NCBI GenBank assembly: GCA_023417975.1 | Contig: JAEZDX010000073.1 | Location: 1-11,868 of the forward strand | Direction: 5' to 3' | DNA length: 11,868 bases | Source of the DNA: Bacillota bacterium | GTDB lineage: Bacteria > Bacillota > Clostridia > Clostridiales > Clostridiaceae | Shown here: piece after piece, positions 5,813 through 11,868 of the stretch | Position numbering within the stretch: position 1 is the stretch's first letter | Layout of the letters: each line of letters starts with the position of its first letter | Translations under genes and position numbers: made by a program | Notes under the pieces: model-generated | What the model was told of the DNA's origin: nothing | Database searches by the model: none | Seen by the model: only the letters and a program-made list of their open reading frames with translations

Positions 5813-6251
5813 TGTAGAAGTGTTTCCTATAGAGGATAAGCATATTGAAGGCATACTCAATGTAAGCATGCTGAGCTTTCCTATAACTTGGAGCAGGGAA
5901 TCCTTTGAGAACGAGCTGTCAAACCGTTATGCCAGATATGTAGTCGCCGTTAATGATAATTTAGTTGTAGGCTTTGGCGGTATGTGGATAATCATTGATG
6001 AAGCTCATATAACAAATATTGCAGTTCATCCTGAATTCAGGGGCTGCGGCATAGGCAGCCAGCTTATGGAGTCTCTCTTAAGCATATGCAAAATGGAAAG
6101 TGTCACAGGAATGACCTTGGAAGTGCGAAGTTCTAATGTGCGGGCACAAAATCTTTACAAAAAGTATGGTTTTGCACAAGAAGGGGTTAGAAAGGCTTAT
6201 TACGAAGACAATAAGGAAGACGCTATAATAATGTGGAAACGTGACTTTTAA
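5805..6251 (+). CDS. rimI: Ribosomal protein S18-alanine N-acetyltransferase RimI
   Basis: RimI is a GNAT enzyme that acetylates the N-terminal alanine of ribosomal protein S18 using acetyl-CoA. The protein is 148 residues, normal for the family. Motif A is NIAVHPEFRGCGIGSQLM (71-88), with the acetyl-CoA loop RGCGIG. LEVRSSNVRAQNLYKKYGF (105-123) supplies Glu106 and Tyr118, which by position correspond to the catalytic acid/base pair described for Escherichia coli RimI. I place the start at 5805, where ATGAATAG overlaps the tsaB stop by 8 bases. An ATG at 5778 would add nine residues that do not look conserved. It is the last gene of the operon and runs into a strong terminator; the tsaD gene that often follows is absent. 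Confidence 0.92.
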   Translation: MNSVEVFPIEDKHIEGILNVSMLSFPITWSRESFENELSNRYARYVVAVNDNLVVGFGGMWIIIDEAHITNIAVHPEFRGCGIGSQLMESLLSICKMESVTGMTLEVRSSNVRAQNLYKKYGFAQEGVRKAYYEDNKEDAIIMWKRDF

Positions 6252-6256
6252 AAAAA

Positions 6257-6294
6257 GCCTTTACGGTATTTTTACTCCGTAAAGGCCTTTTTTT
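6257..6294. terminator. Bidirectional terminator between rimI and ribU
   Basis: A perfect 10-bp stem (6257-6266 with 6277-6286; GCCTTTACGG/CCGTAAAGGC) has a 10-nt loop and runs of A before and T after it, so both strands end in a U-run of about seven. The rimI stop (6249-6251) directly abuts it and the ribU stop (6293-6295) overlaps its T-run, so one structure ends both transcripts. Confidence 0.92.
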
Positions 6295-6886
6295 ATGCTA
6301 TCTTCTTTTCTTGTCTTTTACCATTCTCCATAGCAGCGCCATGGATTAAAATTGAAATTCTCTTATATATTAATAAAGTAATTGCAGAAACCAACAAACC
6401 TTTTATTAAATTAAAGGGAACAACTCCTGCAACAATGTAATTGATCAAATCACCTGCAGGCATTTTATCCATACCATATAACGGCATCAATAAGAAATAA
6501 TTTGCAAGCACTCCTACAATAGACATGAATACCATGGCAACAAGCATTGATATTACTGCCATTTTTCTAGTTTTGTTTCTCACATAAATTACACCGGCAC
6601 AGCCCACAAAGGTAGCTCCTATAAGGAAATTAGCCAGTTCACCTATTCCGGCAGTTTGAGTTCCTTTTACGAAAAATATCAATACATTCTTCATGGCTTC
6701 CACAACAATTCCTGCTAAAGGCCCAAAAGCAAATGCACCAACTAAAGCCGGAATATCGCTTAAATCAATCTTCAACCAAGGAAAGGCCGGCAATACAGGA
6801 AAATCAAAATACATAAAAATTACTGCCGCAGCGGACAACAGAGCTAATTTAACCATCAACATAGTACTTCTTCTTACATTATTCAT
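6293..6886 (-). CDS. ribU: Riboflavin ECF transporter substrate-binding subunit RibU
   Basis: RibU is the membrane S-component that binds riboflavin and, with the shared EcfA-EcfA'-EcfT energising module, imports it. The 197-residue protein has about six hydrophobic segments. The RibU signature is clear near residues 40-70: KIDLSDIPALVGAFAFGPL, then AGIVVEAMKNVL, which includes the acidic and Lys positions typical of the family. The N-terminal part carries the small-residue helix (LALLSAAAVIFMYF) through which S-components dock on EcfT. The C-terminus is basic and cytoplasmic. The start has an excellent ribosome binding site (AAGGAGG, 6896-6902). The FMN riboswitch upstream supports flavin specificity independently. 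No ecf genes are nearby, so it must use a module encoded elsewhere. Confidence 0.95.
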   Translation of the reverse strand: MNNVRRSTMLMVKLALLSAAAVIFMYFDFPVLPAFPWLKIDLSDIPALVGAFAFGPLAGIVVEAMKNVLIFFVKGTQTAGIGELANFLIGATFVGCAGVIYVRNKTRKMAVISMLVAMVFMSIVGVLANYFLLMPLYGMDKMPAGDLINYIVAGVVPFNLIKGLLVSAITLLIYKRISILIHGAAMENGKRQEKKIA

Positions 6887-6895
6887 TTATTAATT

Positions 6896-6922
6896 CCTCC
6901 TTAAAATTTCTCCTTCAGGAGG
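6896..6922 (-). promoter_or_regulatory. Possible Shine-Dalgarno-sequestering hairpin of ribU
   Basis: In the ribU leader CCTCCT (plus 6917-6922) is fully complementary to the AGGAGG of the ribosome binding site (plus 6896-6901), with a 15-nt loop. The same CCTCC can instead pair with a nearer GGAG through a TGAA loop, leaving the ribosome binding site free. Two exclusive folds hint at translational control in addition to the attenuator; this is inference from base complementarity. Confidence 0.4.
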
Positions 6923-6948
6923 TATGCATGGCAGTTTTGCTTTTAGCC

Positions 6949-6973
6949 GTTTGAGCGGTACCGTAACTCAAAC
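6949..6973 (-). repeat. Leader hairpin between riboswitch terminator and ribU
   Basis: GTTTGAG (6949-6955) and CTCAAAC (6967-6973) form a perfect 7-bp stem with an 11-nt loop that contains the palindrome CGGTACCG. No U-run follows on the minus strand, so it is not a terminator. It could stabilise the leader or be a processing site. Confidence 0.4.
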
Positions 6974-6980
6974 ACTAATC

Positions 6981-7009
6981 AAAAAAACCCTGACAAAAAT
7001 AGTCAGGGC
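6981..7009 (-). terminator. Riboswitch-controlled attenuator terminator of ribU
   Basis: On the minus strand CCCTGAC and GTCAGGG (plus 7002-7008 and 6988-6994) form a 7-bp stem with a 7-nt loop, followed by seven U. The terminator's 5' arm plus one base, GCCCTGA (plus 7003-7009), is perfectly complementary to TCAGGGC in the 5' strand of the FMN aptamer (plus 7125-7131). The antiterminator can therefore form only when the aptamer is not folded around FMN. Confidence 0.9.
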
Positions 7010-7027
7010 AAATAACCACCATTTTTC

Positions 7028-7137
7028 ATACCTTCTTCCATCCAGACTTTACTGTCGGCTTCGGAATCTAACCGAATCTGCCTTACGGCTCGCGGGCTTT
7101 ACCGCCGGTCGGGATTTTCACCCTGCCCTGAAAGTAC
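7028..7137 (-). promoter_or_regulatory. FMN riboswitch (RFN element)
   Basis: The minus strand carries the conserved RFN blocks in order: TCAGGGCAGGGTGAAAATCC, CGACCGGCGGTAAAGCCCGC, GCAGATTCGGTTAGATTCCG, CCGACAGTAAAGTCTGGATG and GAAGAAGG. The closing helix P1 pairs GTACTTTC (7130-7137) with GAAGGTAT (7028-7035). FMN binding stabilises this fold, releases the downstream terminator arm and switches ribU off when flavin is plentiful. The location directly upstream of the riboflavin transporter is the classical one. Confidence 0.97.
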
Positions 7138-7157
7138 AATATTAAATTTACAACTAT

Positions 7158-7186
7158 ATTATATATCATTACTTATAAAAATGCAA
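7158..7186 (-). promoter_or_regulatory. Promoter of the riboswitch-ribU unit
   Basis: On the minus strand TTGCAT (7181-7186), a 17-base spacer and consensus TATAAT (7158-7163) place the start near 7151, about 14 bases before the riboswitch P1 helix. The transcript therefore includes the complete aptamer. Confidence 0.8.
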
Positions 7187-7198
7187 TATAATATACTC

Positions 7199-9358
7199 TT
7201 ATTTCTCCTTTTTCATAGAAAGAGCTATACGCTTACGTTTTTCATCTATTTCCAGTACACGTACTTCAACCACATCTCCTACCTTAACTATATCCAAAGG
7301 ATGCTTCACAAATCTGTCTGCCATCTGACTCTTATGTACCAAGCCATCCTGGTGTACTCCTATATCTACAAACGCACCGAAGTCTGACACATTTCTCACA
7401 GTGCCCATAAGCACCATACCGGGCTTAAGCTGTGTAATATCAAGCACACCGGTTTTAAATATAGGCTTTGGAAGTTCTTCTCTTGGGTCTCTACCAGGCT
7501 TTTTTAGCTCCTTGGCAATATCCTGCAGAGTTGGAATTCCTACATTAATTGCTGTAGCAAGGCTTTGGAGTCCCTTTTCTTTTATCCTCTCATTAATATC
7601 CGATACTCCTCTGCTTAGCTCCGAATGACTGCAGCCTAATAGTTTTATAAGCTCTCTTGCTGCCTCATAAGACTCGGGATGCACAGAGGTATTATCCAAA
7701 GGCTCGCTGCTCTCAGGTACCCTCAAAAAGCCGGCACATTGCTCATATGCCTTCTGTCCTAGTCTTTTTACTTTCAGCAGCTCTTTTCTGCTTTTAAATT
7801 TTCCGTTTTCTTCTCTGTAAGCAACTATATTCTGAGCTATGGTCGCATTTATACCTGATATATATGACAACAGCGCAGGCGTAGCCACATTCAAATCTAC
7901 TCCTACGTTATTAACACAGTCTTCCACTACTCCCTTTAAAGATTCATCAAGCTTTTTAGGTGTCACATCATGCTGATACTGGCCGACTCCAATTGATTTA
8001 GGATCAATTTTTACGAGCTCAGCCAAAGGATCCTGAAGTCTTCTTCCTATGGAAATCGACCCTCTTACAGTAACATCCAAATCAGGATACTCCTTTGCGG
8101 CAAGTTCTGAAGCCGAATATACGGATGCTCCCGCTTCAGATACTACAACATAATATAACTCCTTACCCTTCTCTTCTTTTACTTCCTTGATAAGCCTTGC
8201 TATTACCTCCTCAGATTCTCTGCTGGCCGTTCCGTTTCCTAAAGATATTACATCTACATTATGCTTATAAATTAAGCCCTTCAAAGTTTTTATAGAACCC
8301 TCTACATCATTTTGAGGTGCCGTTGCATAAACTGTAGCCTTATCCAGGAATTTTCCCGTATCGTCCAAAACAGCAATTTTACAGCCTGTTCTAAAACCCG
8401 GGTCATACCCCATAACTACCTTTCCCTTTATAGGAGATTGCATTAAAAGTGCTTTTAAATTAGCTTTAAATATTTCTATAGCTCCATTTTCGCCCTTTTC
8501 CGTAAGTTCGGATCTTATCTCTCTCTCTATAGAAGGATAAATCAATCTTTTCAAAGAGTCCTTTATACTTTCTCCTATAAACTTATCGGTTTTTTCATTT
8601 CCTTTTAAGCAGTTCTGTCTTAAAAATTCAATAAGCTTATCTTCTGTAACAGTAACCTTTACATTCAAAACCTTTTCCTTTTCTCCTCTGTTAATGGCAA
8701 GTATTCTGTGAGGAGGAATATTTCTTACAGCCTCTTTATAATCGTAATACATTTCATAGGGAGTAGGCTCCTTCGACTCGCCTCCGGTTTCTACTAACCC
8801 TTCTCTATGTACAAAAGCTCTAATCCACTTTCTATATTCGGCTTCATCGGAAATCATTTCACTAATTATGTCCATGGCTCCTTGAAGTGCCTCATTAATA
8901 TTTGTAACACCTTTTTCTTCACTTATATAATTTGAAGCTTCTTCTTCTACATTACCGTTTAATTTTCCGGAATATATTATTTCCGCCAGCGGTCTTAAGC
9001 CTTTTTCCTCGGCGATTGTTGCTCTAGTTCTCTTCTTAGGTCTAAAGGGTCTGTAAATATCCTCTATCTCTGTCAATGTTTCAGCCTTCACTATACTTGC
9101 ACGTATATCTTCGGTAAGCTTATCCTGTTCCTCTATAAGCCTTATTACGTCACTCTTTCTTTCTTCCAAGGTTCTTAGATATGTAAGTCTTTCAAAAAAC
9201 TTTCTTAAAACATCATCGTCCAGCCCGCCTGTTCTTTCTTTTCTATATCTGGCTATAAACGGGACTGTATTTCCTTCATCCAGAAGCTCTACTACACTTT
9301 CTACTTGCTTCAAGCTGATACCCAATTCGTGCGAAAGTCTCTCTTCGATATTGTTCAT
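7199..9358 (-). CDS. tex: Tex family RNA-binding transcription accessory protein
   Basis: Tex is a conserved cytoplasmic nucleic-acid-binding protein related to eukaryotic Spt6, implicated in transcription and, in some bacteria, toxin expression or RNA decay. The 719-residue length fits. Domain order is complete: an N-terminal helical region (VPFIARYRKERTGGLDDDVL and DIYRPFRPKKRTRATIAEEKG), a YqgF/RNase H-like domain (about 315-440; MGYDPGFRTGCKIAVLD, SLGNGTASRESE, SEAGASVYSASELA), helix-hairpin-helix repeats (about 485-550) and a C-terminal S1 domain (about 647-719; GTVRNVSDFGAFVDIGVHQD). I chose the ATG at 9356-9358 because GGAGG lies 5 bases upstream. An in-frame ATG eleven codons earlier lacks a ribosome binding site. 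The gene stands alone, divergent from the M28 peptidase gene. No terminator is obvious before the ribU promoter. Confidence 0.96.
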   Translation of the reverse strand: MNNIEERLSHELGISLKQVESVVELLDEGNTVPFIARYRKERTGGLDDDVLRKFFERLTYLRTLEERKSDVIRLIEEQDKLTEDIRASIVKAETLTEIEDIYRPFRPKKRTRATIAEEKGLRPLAEIIYSGKLNGNVEEEASNYISEEKGVTNINEALQGAMDIISEMISDEAEYRKWIRAFVHREGLVETGGESKEPTPYEMYYDYKEAVRNIPPHRILAINRGEKEKVLNVKVTVTEDKLIEFLRQNCLKGNEKTDKFIGESIKDSLKRLIYPSIEREIRSELTEKGENGAIEIFKANLKALLMQSPIKGKVVMGYDPGFRTGCKIAVLDDTGKFLDKATVYATAPQNDVEGSIKTLKGLIYKHNVDVISLGNGTASRESEEVIARLIKEVKEEKGKELYYVVVSEAGASVYSASELAAKEYPDLDVTVRGSISIGRRLQDPLAELVKIDPKSIGVGQYQHDVTPKKLDESLKGVVEDCVNNVGVDLNVATPALLSYISGINATIAQNIVAYREENGKFKSRKELLKVKRLGQKAYEQCAGFLRVPESSEPLDNTSVHPESYEAARELIKLLGCSHSELSRGVSDINERIKEKGLQSLATAINVGIPTLQDIAKELKKPGRDPREELPKPIFKTGVLDITQLKPGMVLMGTVRNVSDFGAFVDIGVHQDGLVHKSQMADRFVKHPLDIVKVGDVVEVRVLEIDEKRKRIALSMKKEK

Positions 9359-9422
9359 AATTACCTCCAATATTAAATATTGCTTTATCATTTCTACTGA
9401 CCTTAACAGGTAAGTACTTTTA

Positions 9423-9452
9423 ATTATAGAATAATACAGTAATAATTTTCAA
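9423..9452 (-). promoter_or_regulatory. Probable tex promoter
   Basis: On the minus strand TTGAAA (9447-9452), an 18-base spacer and TATAAT (9423-9428) give a start near 9416 and a leader of about 58 nt. The opposite-strand promoter for the M28 peptidase must lie in the same AT-rich gap, but I cannot identify it with confidence. Confidence 0.55.
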
Positions 9453-9521
9453 CAAAATTATAATAAGCATTAAGCATAAATCATATTTATATATGGAAAC
9501 CAATTTATGAAGGGACACCTT

Positions 9522-10883
9522 ATGAAAAGACATATATTCAACTTTGTTATTACTTTCCTTATGATTTTGTTCATGTTATCCCTACATATACAGCTAAACA
9601 TAAAACACTTCAACTGTGATGAAGTAAAAGCCTTAACCGGCCTTTTTTCTTCTCCAAGCTTCAAAGGCAGACTTACAGGTACTCCGGAAAACAGCGAAAC
9701 AGCTTCTTATATAAGGTCATGGTTTATTCAAAACAATCTTCAGCCCTATAGCGGAAATTACTATGACAGCTTTGATATAGTTTACCCAAAACGACAGCCG
9801 GACACTCCTTATCTTAGAGCGGTTGATAAGGAAGGAAATATTAAACATGAATTCAGCTATGGCACTGATTATAAAGAAGATGGTCTGAATTTTGATAAGA
9901 ATTATATAAAGCTTAGCAAATCAAATTCAAAGATATTGGATAATAAGGCAATACAGGCAATGGACAGTGATAATAATGCCTTTATTTTTTACACAGCAGA
10001 TACACAAGCTATGAAATTCAGAAGTTCGTTCTTCTCTGACTCCTTTGTGAGTATGTGTATTTTTATATCTGAGGATACTTTAAAATCTATTTCCTCTTAT
10101 TTAAAATCCGGAATGTCCATTGAATGCTATATTCCTTTTGAAGAAAAAAATACCTCTGCAAATAATGTACTAGGCGTTGTGGAGGGAAGGAATAAAAATA
10201 AGCCTCCTATAATATTATCAGCTCACTTCGATCACCTTGGTACCGATTTGGCAGGAAATATTTATTCAGGCGCACTGGATAATGCCTCCGGTACTGCCTT
10301 CATGCTTGAAATGGCTAAATTTACAAGTTCACTTGGAACACCTGACAGAACTATATTATTCGTAGGTTTTAATGCCGAAGAATTCGGATGTATTGGTTCA
10401 AAAAATTTTGTTGAGAAAAATAAAGATAAGCTTAAGGGAAGTAAGGTATTTAACTTCGATATGATAGGCAGTGACTACGGCATTCCGCTTTGCATTATGG
10501 GAGCTGCAAATGACACTGCAAATACAGATCTAATAAAATCTACAGCAGCTTTATGCACTAATGAAAAAATATACTACAACTATCTTTTTAAAGATTCCAG
10601 CGATCATGAATATTTTAGAAAGAACGGTATAGATGCCATAACCTTTTGTGATAATGATACGTCAAAAATACATACACCTGACGATACTTCTGAGCTCATA
10701 AGCATTAATGCCATTGAGCGCTGCTTTAAAATATCTTCAAGAGAAGTCATAAAATATGCCTATGGTAATAATATATTTATTCTTTACAGTAAAGAAATTC
10801 TTTTTTGCAGTTTTATTTTCATATGTATTATTATGCTCTTGTCCATCATGTATAACATAGTTGCCGGAGAAAAAAACAATTAA
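9522..10883 (+). CDS. Membrane-anchored M28-family zinc peptidase
   Basis: This 453-residue protein belongs to the M28 family of two-zinc aminopeptidases and carboxypeptidases. An uncleaved N-terminal anchor (about residues 5-25, no lipobox) and a second hydrophobic segment near the C-terminus (about 426-446) should place the catalytic domain outside the cell, tethered at both ends. The ligand set is complete: His235 in SAHFDHLG, bridging Asp253 in GALDNASG, catalytic Glu286 and zinc ligand Glu287 in NAEEFG, Asp313 in FNFDMIG and His384 in KIHTPDDT. Between residues about 75 and 215 lies a less conserved insert, the position where M28 proteins often carry a PA-type domain. ATG 9522 is preferred because AAGGG lies 7 bases upstream; ATG 9507 would add five residues. 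Substrate is unknown; peptide scavenging or envelope processing is plausible. Confidence 0.9.
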   Translation: MKRHIFNFVITFLMILFMLSLHIQLNIKHFNCDEVKALTGLFSSPSFKGRLTGTPENSETASYIRSWFIQNNLQPYSGNYYDSFDIVYPKRQPDTPYLRAVDKEGNIKHEFSYGTDYKEDGLNFDKNYIKLSKSNSKILDNKAIQAMDSDNNAFIFYTADTQAMKFRSSFFSDSFVSMCIFISEDTLKSISSYLKSGMSIECYIPFEEKNTSANNVLGVVEGRNKNKPPIILSAHFDHLGTDLAGNIYSGALDNASGTAFMLEMAKFTSSLGTPDRTILFVGFNAEEFGCIGSKNFVEKNKDKLKGSKVFNFDMIGSDYGIPLCIMGAANDTANTDLIKSTAALCTNEKIYYNYLFKDSSDHEYFRKNGIDAITFCDNDTSKIHTPDDTSELISINAIERCFKISSREVIKYAYGNNIFILYSKEILFCSFIFICIIMLLSIMYNIVAGEKNN

Positions 10884-10887
10884 AAAA

Positions 10888-10919
10888 TGGAGTGCCATTA
10901 TGTGCACTCCACAATTTTT
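10888..10919. terminator. Bidirectional terminator between the M28 peptidase gene and prfB
   Basis: A perfect 8-bp stem, TGGAGTGC (10888-10895) with GCACTCCA (10904-10911), has an 8-nt loop, five T shortly after on the plus strand and six U directly after on the minus strand. It begins four bases past the peptidase stop, and the prfB stop (10918-10920) overlaps its T-run. Confidence 0.85.
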
Positions 10920-11868
10920 ATAGTTCTAAAGTACCGTTGCTGCTTTGCTTAAGATATTCATTTATAAACAAATCAATATCTCCATCCATAACAGCACCAA
11001 CATTCCCATTTTCAGCATTTGTTCTATGGTCCTTAACCATAGTATATGGTTGAAATACATAAGACCTTATCTGACTTCCCCAGCCTATATCCTTTAAATC
11101 TCCGGAAAGGTCCTCTATTTTCTCCTTATGAGCTCTTTCTTTAAGCTCAATGAGCTTTGCCTTCAACATTTTCATCGCCTGTTCCTTATTGGAATGTTGA
11201 CTTCTTTCATTCTGACACTGCACTACTATTCCCGTAGGTAAGTGAGTTATTCTTATAGCAGATTCGGTCTTATTTACATACTGACCTCCCGCACCGCCGG
11301 CACGAAAAGTATCCACTCTTAAATCATCAGGCTTTATGTCAATATCTTGACTTTGAGTTAGCTCGGGCAGTACTTCTACCGATGCAAAGGAGGTTTGTCT
11401 TTTGCCGTTGGCATTAAAAGGGGATATTCTCACAAGACGGTGTATGCCTTTTTCAGCCTTTAAGTAGCCATAAGCAAACTCGCCCTTTATTCCTAAAGTT
11501 ACACCCTTTATTCCTGCCTCATCTCCGGGCAAATAATCCAAGGTTTCTACTGTATAACCCTTTTTATCGCACCATCTTGTATACATTCTTAACAGCATTT
11601 CGGTCCAATCCTGAGCATCAGTGCCGCCAACACCGGCATGCAGTGTAAATATGGCGTTATTTCTGTCATACTCTCCGGATAGCAATATTTCTATTCTGAA
11701 TCTTTCTATTTCAGAATTAAGACTATCCAGTTCCTCAACTATCTCACCTACAGAACCTTCATCATCAGCTTCATTGATTAGCTCAATAAATACTTCCACA
11801 TCATCAACGCGCTGATATACCCCGTTGAATCTGTCTATTTTATCCTTAAGTCTTTTGCTCTCTACAGT
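10918..11868 (-). CDS. prfB: Peptide chain release factor 2 (RF2), N-terminus outside the window
   Basis: RF2 recognises UGA and UAA stop codons and triggers release of the finished protein. The open frame continues to the window edge (upstream residues TVESKRLKDKIDRFNGVYQR are in frame), so a GTG at 11799 is internal and not the start. 316 residues are visible, and about 50 N-terminal residues are missing by comparison with the usual length of about 365. The domain 1 coiled-coil end, the stop-codon-reading tripeptide SPF (in VRISPFNANGKRQTSFASVE) and the catalytic GGQ loop (FRAGGAGGQYVNKTESAIR) are present. The C-terminal part (WGSQIRSYVFQPYTMVKDHR and AVMDGDIDLFI) is complete. SPF rather than PxT separates it from RF1. 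The residue after GGQ is Tyr instead of the common His. The programmed +1 frameshift site found in many prfB genes would lie off the window. Confidence 0.97.
   Translation of the reverse strand, partial: TVESKRLKDKIDRFNGVYQRVDDVEVFIELINEADDEGSVGEIVEELDSLNSEIERFRIEILLSGEYDRNNAIFTLHAGVGGTDAQDWTEMLLRMYTRWCDKKGYTVETLDYLPGDEAGIKGVTLGIKGEFAYGYLKAEKGIHRLVRISPFNANGKRQTSFASVEVLPELTQSQDIDIKPDDLRVDTFRAGGAGGQYVNKTESAIRITHLPTGIVVQCQNERSQHSNKEQAMKMLKAKLIELKERAHKEKIEDLSGDLKDIGWGSQIRSYVFQPYTMVKDHRTNAENGNVGAVMDGDIDLFINEYLKQSSNGTLEL

Noticed and set aside
6924..7145. Open reading frame on the plus strand across the ribU leader
   Set aside because: It runs antisense through the FMN riboswitch and its terminator, has no ribosome binding site, and its composition is explained by the conserved RNA.
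9356..9391. Upstream ATG of tex (eleven extra codons)
   Set aside because: No ribosome binding site precedes it, whereas GGAGG sits 5 bases before the ATG at 9356-9358, inside the supposed extra coding region.
11797..11799. GTG as the start of prfB
   Set aside because: In-frame codons continue to the window edge and encode the RF2 domain 1 helix, so the GTG is an internal valine codon.
1..11868. Insertion sequences, prophage, CRISPR arrays, toxin-antitoxin or defence genes
   Set aside because: No transposase, integrase, regularly spaced repeats or defence-type domains are encoded; every confident gene is of metabolic, envelope, translation or regulatory type.

Overview
The window looks like chromosomal backbone from a low-GC Gram-positive anaerobe of the Clostridium type. 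The evidence is AT-rich intergenic DNA, strong AGGAGG-type ribosome binding sites, near-consensus TTGNNN-17-TATAAT promoters, intrinsic terminators with U-runs, a 2-enoate-reductase-type flavoenzyme, an ECF riboflavin transporter under an FMN riboswitch, and a lipoprotein signal peptide with an LSGC lipobox. This is inferred from gene content and style; the species cannot be named from the window.

Layout from left to right. (1) 1-882: the 3' part of an old-yellow-enzyme/2-enoate reductase family gene. Its reading frame is broken by an in-frame TAG at 49-51, at the junction before the dinucleotide-binding domain; a terminator follows. (2) 908-1576: a TetR-type regulator with its own promoter. 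(3) 1631-2173 (-): a lone GNAT acetyltransferase flanked by a 10-bp direct repeat. (4) 2276-3183 (-): a TerC/YjbE-family membrane protein with its own promoter and terminator. (5) 3304-3475 (-): a complete tRNA unit (promoter, tRNA with anticodon CCU, terminator). The tRNA body resembles tRNA-Trp although the anticodon is for Arg. (6) 3543-4529 (-): an orphan ZnuA-like lipoprotein in which the metal-binding histidines are all replaced. (7) 4644-6251 (+): an overlapping tsaE-tsaB-rimI operon for t6A tRNA modification and ribosomal protein S18 acetylation, with no tsaD following. (8) 6293-7186 (-): ribU with an FMN riboswitch, an attenuator and further leader hairpins. (9) 7199-9452 (-): the RNA-binding protein Tex. 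(10) 9522-10883 (+): a membrane-anchored M28 zinc peptidase. (11) 10918-11868 (-): prfB (RF2), truncated by the window edge.

Several genes serve translation and RNA: tsaE, tsaB, rimI, tex, prfB and the tRNA. Two convergent gene pairs (rimI/ribU and the M28 peptidase/prfB) share compact bidirectional terminators that overlap or abut stop codons. I see no insertion sequence, prophage, CRISPR array or obviously new multi-gene system. The most distinctive items are the amber-interrupted reductase, the Trp-like tRNA with an Arg anticodon, the ZnuA-like protein without its ligands, and the layered ribU leader.
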